Shown here piece by piece: positions 34,301 to 36,244 of a DNA stretch of 36,244 nucleotides (its first letter is position 1; each line of letters starts with the position of its first letter). The stretch spans positions 1 to 36,244 of the forward strand of contig JWZX01002258.1 in assembly GCA_001275005.1 (NCBI GenBank), in the 5' to 3' direction. Position numbers and translations under genes: made by a program. The stretch is from Chrysochromulina tobinii (taxonomy: Eukaryota > Haptophyta > Prymnesiales > Chrysochromulinaceae). The notes beneath the pieces were generated by a model, which was not told the origin of the DNA, did not search any database, and worked only from the letters and a program-made list of their open reading frames with translations.

Positions 34301-36156
34301 AGCAACGCGCGGCTCGCATTGTAGTAGGCGGGTGCTACCTGGGCAGCTGCCTCAAGTGCACCCCGCAATGTCACAGGCACGGTGTACACTTCACAAGCCT
34401 CCTCGGCGCATGCAAGGCATCTGACGCCAAGAGCCTCCGTACATGGCGCCGCGCTGTAGTGGCTGCCGGCAGCCTCGCCGCCAACACCGCCGTGCTCGCA
34501 CTCAGCCAGCCGCGTCTCGGTACCGACGCAGCGCAGCCCACGCAGCCACATAGGGCCGTCGGAAGCAGAAGGCATGCGCATCGTGCCCGTGGCCGCACCG
34601 AAGCCGAGCTGACGGCAAGCGACGGCCGACACACGCCGTGCATCCGCCTCGTGCGCACACACGGTTCCCCACACGCCTCTCCGGAAGAATTGCACACGGC
34701 CCGCATCCGTCGAGCCGCCGTCGAAGCGCAAGCTGCCGTCCGCGGGATCGGTACGTCCGCTGCTGGCCTGCACCGAGTGTAACGAAGGGTTGGTGCCCGC
34801 GACGGCGCCCATGGCGGCGACCAGCAGCGCGGCCGACCAGCAGCCCACTACGGCGCCCAAGGCGCCCATGGCCCGGGCTCGAGACGGCGCGAGCGAAGCC
34901 GGCGAGCGCTGCGCCGGCAGCGGCGCGCCCGTCTCGAGATATCGGAGCTCCGCGGAGCTATCTGAGCTCATATCTGGCAGCGGCGCGCCCGTCTCGAGAT
35001 ATCGGAGCTCCGCGGAGCTCATGCGCGCGACGGGTGACGAGAGGCTTGCCGCACGCACATTCTGCTCAAAGTGAGCCGTGCTCGTCGTCCCAACGAGGGC
35101 AAAGCTGAGCGGCGACTGCGAGAGCACGTAGCCCAGAGCGACCACGGGCAGGTCGACGCCCTTGGCTGCCGCGAGTGCGACCGCCCTGTCACGTCGATCG
35201 AAGTTGAGGGGACCGTTGCAGTACGCGCGTCGTAACTGCCACTCGCGCCACTCGGCGACGTTGTCCTTCCCGAGCGAGATCTCCACTAGGCCCTGGTCAT
35301 CCTCGGGCGTCCATTTGCCGCACATGAAGCCCTTGGCGAGGCATTCCCAGCCGAGCATCGCCACCTGGCCGCGCGTCACCTTCGCCCACGCGGGCCGCGT
35401 CTCCGCACTCATGAAGCTCGTATTCGGCCACACGGCGCGAGAGGGCTCGGCGAGAGAGTTCTGAGGCGAGTCGGCGATCGGCGCGTGCTTGCCCGAGCGG
35501 CGCGCATACTCGAGAGCCGCGCCGAGCCTGTGCAGCTGCCAGTTGGACACGCCCCAGCCGTGAATCAGCCCTTCATCCACGAGGGCGCTCATGAAGTCCG
35601 CGATGCGCTCGACCGGCTCCATCGGGTCGTCGCGGTGCAGCAGGTACACGTCGAGGTACGCGACGCCGAGCCGGCGCAGCGAGCGCTCGAGTTCGGAGCG
35701 CACGCGCGGCTGATCACTGATCGTGCATGCCCACAGCTTCTCCTGAGTCTCGCAGCCGCCCTTGGTGATGAGCACCAGGTCCTCGCGCGCCCTGCCTGTG
35801 CAGAGCTGCCGTGCCATCAGCCAGCGGCCCATGCGCTCCTCGCAGAGGCCGCCGCCATATATGGCGGCGCAGTCAAAGGTATTGCAACCCGTCGCCCACA
35901 CGCTGTCCAGCAGTTTGTGTACTTCCTCCTCGGTCGGTAGCAGGTGCAGGAAGAGCGTGCCGTAGATGATACGTGACGCCTCTTTCCGCACGCCACCTGG
36001 TAGGCGTGCAGTGAGTACACGGCCGCGCGGCGGCATGGCGTCGAGCGGGCCCGTGGGTGACAGCGGGTCGGGAGAACTTGGGTCCATTGTTGTTCTATCA
36101 GTCCTTTTACCGTTGCGGAATTCGTCGACCAGTCGAGCACAGTGGCATGAGATCAT
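31309..36156 (-). CDS. Multidomain fusion: aldo-keto reductase, membrane segment, SRCR, two PhyH-like 2-oxoglutarate dioxygenase domains
   Basis: One uninterrupted frame of 1,615 residues. Residues about 60-375 are an aldo-keto reductase with the full tetrad: D95 and Y100 in FDCAAIYG, K132 in ITKGG, H174 in LLHRDDP. A hydrophobic segment follows (about 430-453). Residues about 476-580 are an SRCR domain (FFRRGVWGTVC, ACRQLGFG, LAECEHGG, GVRC). An Asp-Glu-Thr repeat tract (about 698-740) leads to PhyH-like domain 1 with H966-x-D968 (LWHNDR), H1046 (LHRG) and R1056. Domain 2 has H1477-x-D1479 (LHMDTFH), H1581 (LHCRG) and R1592. Both keep the Fe(II) facial triad and the 2-oxoglutarate arginine. 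The membrane segment would put AKR in the cytosol and the rest in the lumen or outside. ATGs at 36087 and 36036 are alternative starts; a missed intron or merged genes is possible. Confidence 0.75.
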   Translation of the reverse strand: MISCHCARLVDEFRNGKRTDRTTMDPSSPDPLSPTGPLDAMPPRGRVLTARLPGGVRKEASRIIYGTLFLHLLPTEEEVHKLLDSVWATGCNTFDCAAIYGGGLCEERMGRWLMARQLCTGRAREDLVLITKGGCETQEKLWACTISDQPRVRSELERSLRRLGVAYLDVYLLHRDDPMEPVERIADFMSALVDEGLIHGWGVSNWQLHRLGAALEYARRSGKHAPIADSPQNSLAEPSRAVWPNTSFMSAETRPAWAKVTRGQVAMLGWECLAKGFMCGKWTPEDDQGLVEISLGKDNVAEWREWQLRRAYCNGPLNFDRRDRAVALAAAKGVDLPVVALGYVLSQSPLSFALVGTTSTAHFEQNVRAASLSSPVARMSSAELRYLETGAPLPDMSSDSSAELRYLETGAPLPAQRSPASLAPSRARAMGALGAVVGCWSAALLVAAMGAVAGTNPSLHSVQASSGRTDPADGSLRFDGGSTDAGRVQFFRRGVWGTVCAHEADARRVSAVACRQLGFGAATGTMRMPSASDGPMWLRGLRCVGTETRLAECEHGGVGGEAAGSHYSAAPCTEALGVRCLACAEEACEVYTVPVTLRGALEAAAQVAPAYYNASRALLDFGVVLMAQALLLECAKREGSSSRVSPVDCHVSTYDEAVYMTSTYDVRTDDVSPYVETEPRQPSGADAACAAPTAQRADETETDETLETQGDETDETDETDKTDETQGDETDETDETDDDDDSVLAGLPDPFRPEVARRAYVFSEGLQAEYRARRRALIRYLRAHEADAAALRRLVGEGVLQWNDAGIMRRPLLSALNASCREIGLLRLLYLSPRVNIVWDLDKAVGEPKAIEALEADDPAAAAIARGLQQEGLATIDDFGLDINAIEEAVDAALAQPDPAVTSVASNGASMATRVYLPALAPLLSNSTILKAVRAYLGPDAALDGYKAVRLAPNASGAQNIAGLWHNDRAGNRLKIFVRLHAVDPRPEAGGHPTLVAAGSHGLLHYSFEGYEHSRYTDGFVRSEYTVAFLGGPRGSGFVFDTNTLHRGVPEGLIARTTLVLEYHAAAKCPVIQTLDLPIPCPSGDQRLLSRRESQLTILEKPAAAPSSSPTVVSAAGLTTTTMETATMVPGAGNQCVVWTALPYEMTPGLTIVRSVDDPGLAIVRSADDPDDQLQLTPLGSWVGTGLALSARIGCTVQWRFYSFDVMPMDGNTVWLDTVLNAPSGRQGICLLDNALGRVPFGGEHAGGCLVPGALTAAFGGFHMLLAFRTPSASEPSSSETRAEASAAASLATDADAEAAAAAARVAPEVEVEVERLRALVLEHVSDDDAAMFKAVTRVSVADLVGRVVRAATEPIATMQGIVLIDAVLSAVRFVPHALNAAGLHLLRVLLAERMDDSRRRLASNWSAEAEALRPAWERDGVLLLDWAEYTSSRGTGNERLNEVLRMAAASSMPEHTLRFVPRAVRHVAGDPQYALHMDTFHSVVKIWVYPRNMSEAEGPLHVVRGSHRCSPAKLRWLYGRTQANAPDVLKEPSIRFDAASSTCTQAAAVLHAIGLPRATPILPLPDVEQTIVVADTSALHCRGEAPPHTLRTALRPMGTENDGGVRRLNPFRSI
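33930..34065 (-). repeat. Asp-Glu-Thr codon repeat tract
   Basis: GAAACCGAC-type 9-nt units repeat in two blocks separated by a TQG element, encoding an acidic Asp-Glu-Thr linker between the SRCR and first dioxygenase domains. The upstream copy block itself appears duplicated. Confidence 0.85.
34921..35040 (-). repeat. In-frame 60-bp tandem duplication in the AKR-to-membrane linker
   Basis: Plus-strand blocks beginning GCGGCGCGCCCGTCTCGAG at 34921 and 34981 are near-identical over about 42 bp, exactly 60 bp apart. They encode SSAELRYLETGAPLP twice. The duplication directly follows the AKR domain and precedes the membrane segment. Confidence 0.9.
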
Positions 36157-36244
36157 TATCGATAGTGCCGATGCACCGTCGCGGGGTAGTCTGTAACGGT
36201 ATTGACGATCTTTTGGGGATTGCTCAGATGGCGCCGTATTGGTA

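Noticed and set aside
1-36244. tRNA, rRNA or other structured RNA genes
   Set aside because: No cloverleaf or rRNA signature was recognised by eye; a covariance-model scan would be needed to exclude small RNAs.

Overview
This is nuclear DNA from a GC-rich unicellular eukaryote, most likely a marine microalga. A haptophyte is my first guess and a pelagophyte-type stramenopile the second. The basis is spliceosomal introns, an RNA polymerase II subunit, a formin-type protein, an axonemal PG-rich-repeat protein, a probable plastid-targeted NYN nuclease, and GAKAIAEALKVN-type leucine-rich repeats of a kind common in those algae. I see no bacterial operon layout, rRNA, tRNA, CRISPR array or virus. 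The taxonomic call is inference.

Layout, left to right: (1) <1-3090 minus, a formin-family regulatory protein (PH-GBD-FH3-coiled coil-proline-rich-LRR) cut by the left edge; (2) 3677-4714 minus, hypothetical; (3) 4950-5852 minus, a sperm-tail PG-rich-repeat protein, head-to-head with (4) 5939-6367 plus, a Dabb-domain protein with a C-terminal membrane segment; (5) 6678-7670 minus, an atypical SDR, head-to-head with (6) 7811-9572 plus, a Skp1-like/F-box-like/LRR fusion with one apparent frameshift; (7) 9738-10292 plus, a small ER-lumen SAP-like protein ending KQEL; (8) 10719-19685 minus, a six-exon gene for about 2,761 residues carrying an SRA/YDG domain and a CDCA7-like CXXC zinc region; (9) 20510-23243 minus, a six-exon glycosyltransferase-like gene; (10) 23426-24730 plus, a NYN/PIN nuclease; (11) 24914-25559 plus, RPB4; (12) 25560-28069, a gene-poor stretch with two opposed minisatellite arrays; (13) 28070-28651 minus, a DnaJ-type zinc-finger coiled-coil protein, head-to-head with (14) 28935-30845 plus, a type II membrane TupA/ATP-grasp-like protein; (15) 31309-36156 minus, a 1,615-residue fusion of aldo-keto reductase, membrane segment, SRCR and two PhyH-like dioxygenase domains.

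The most striking system is the introns rather than one gene. I could place 17 introns by requiring GT-AG ends and exact phase continuity. Most contain one or both of two dispersed repeat families: a GCATGC/GTGCTCAC core (family A) and 10-bp-period TGATGACC/TGATTGCC arrays (family B), always in the same orientation relative to transcription. Many are bounded by 11-30 bp direct repeats that span the splice junction, so either the host exon head supplies the donor or a copy of the exon tail supplies the acceptor. Several are tandem multiples of such units, which recreate AG|GT at each internal junction. This is the footprint expected of introner-type intron gain by insertion or tandem duplication, with built-in potential for recursive splicing.

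The second theme is domain fusion: Skp1 with F-box and LRR; SRA with a CDCA7-like zinc region; AKR with SRCR and two dioxygenases; PH/GBD/FH3 with LRR. Functions are inferred from motifs read by eye; no database search was possible.
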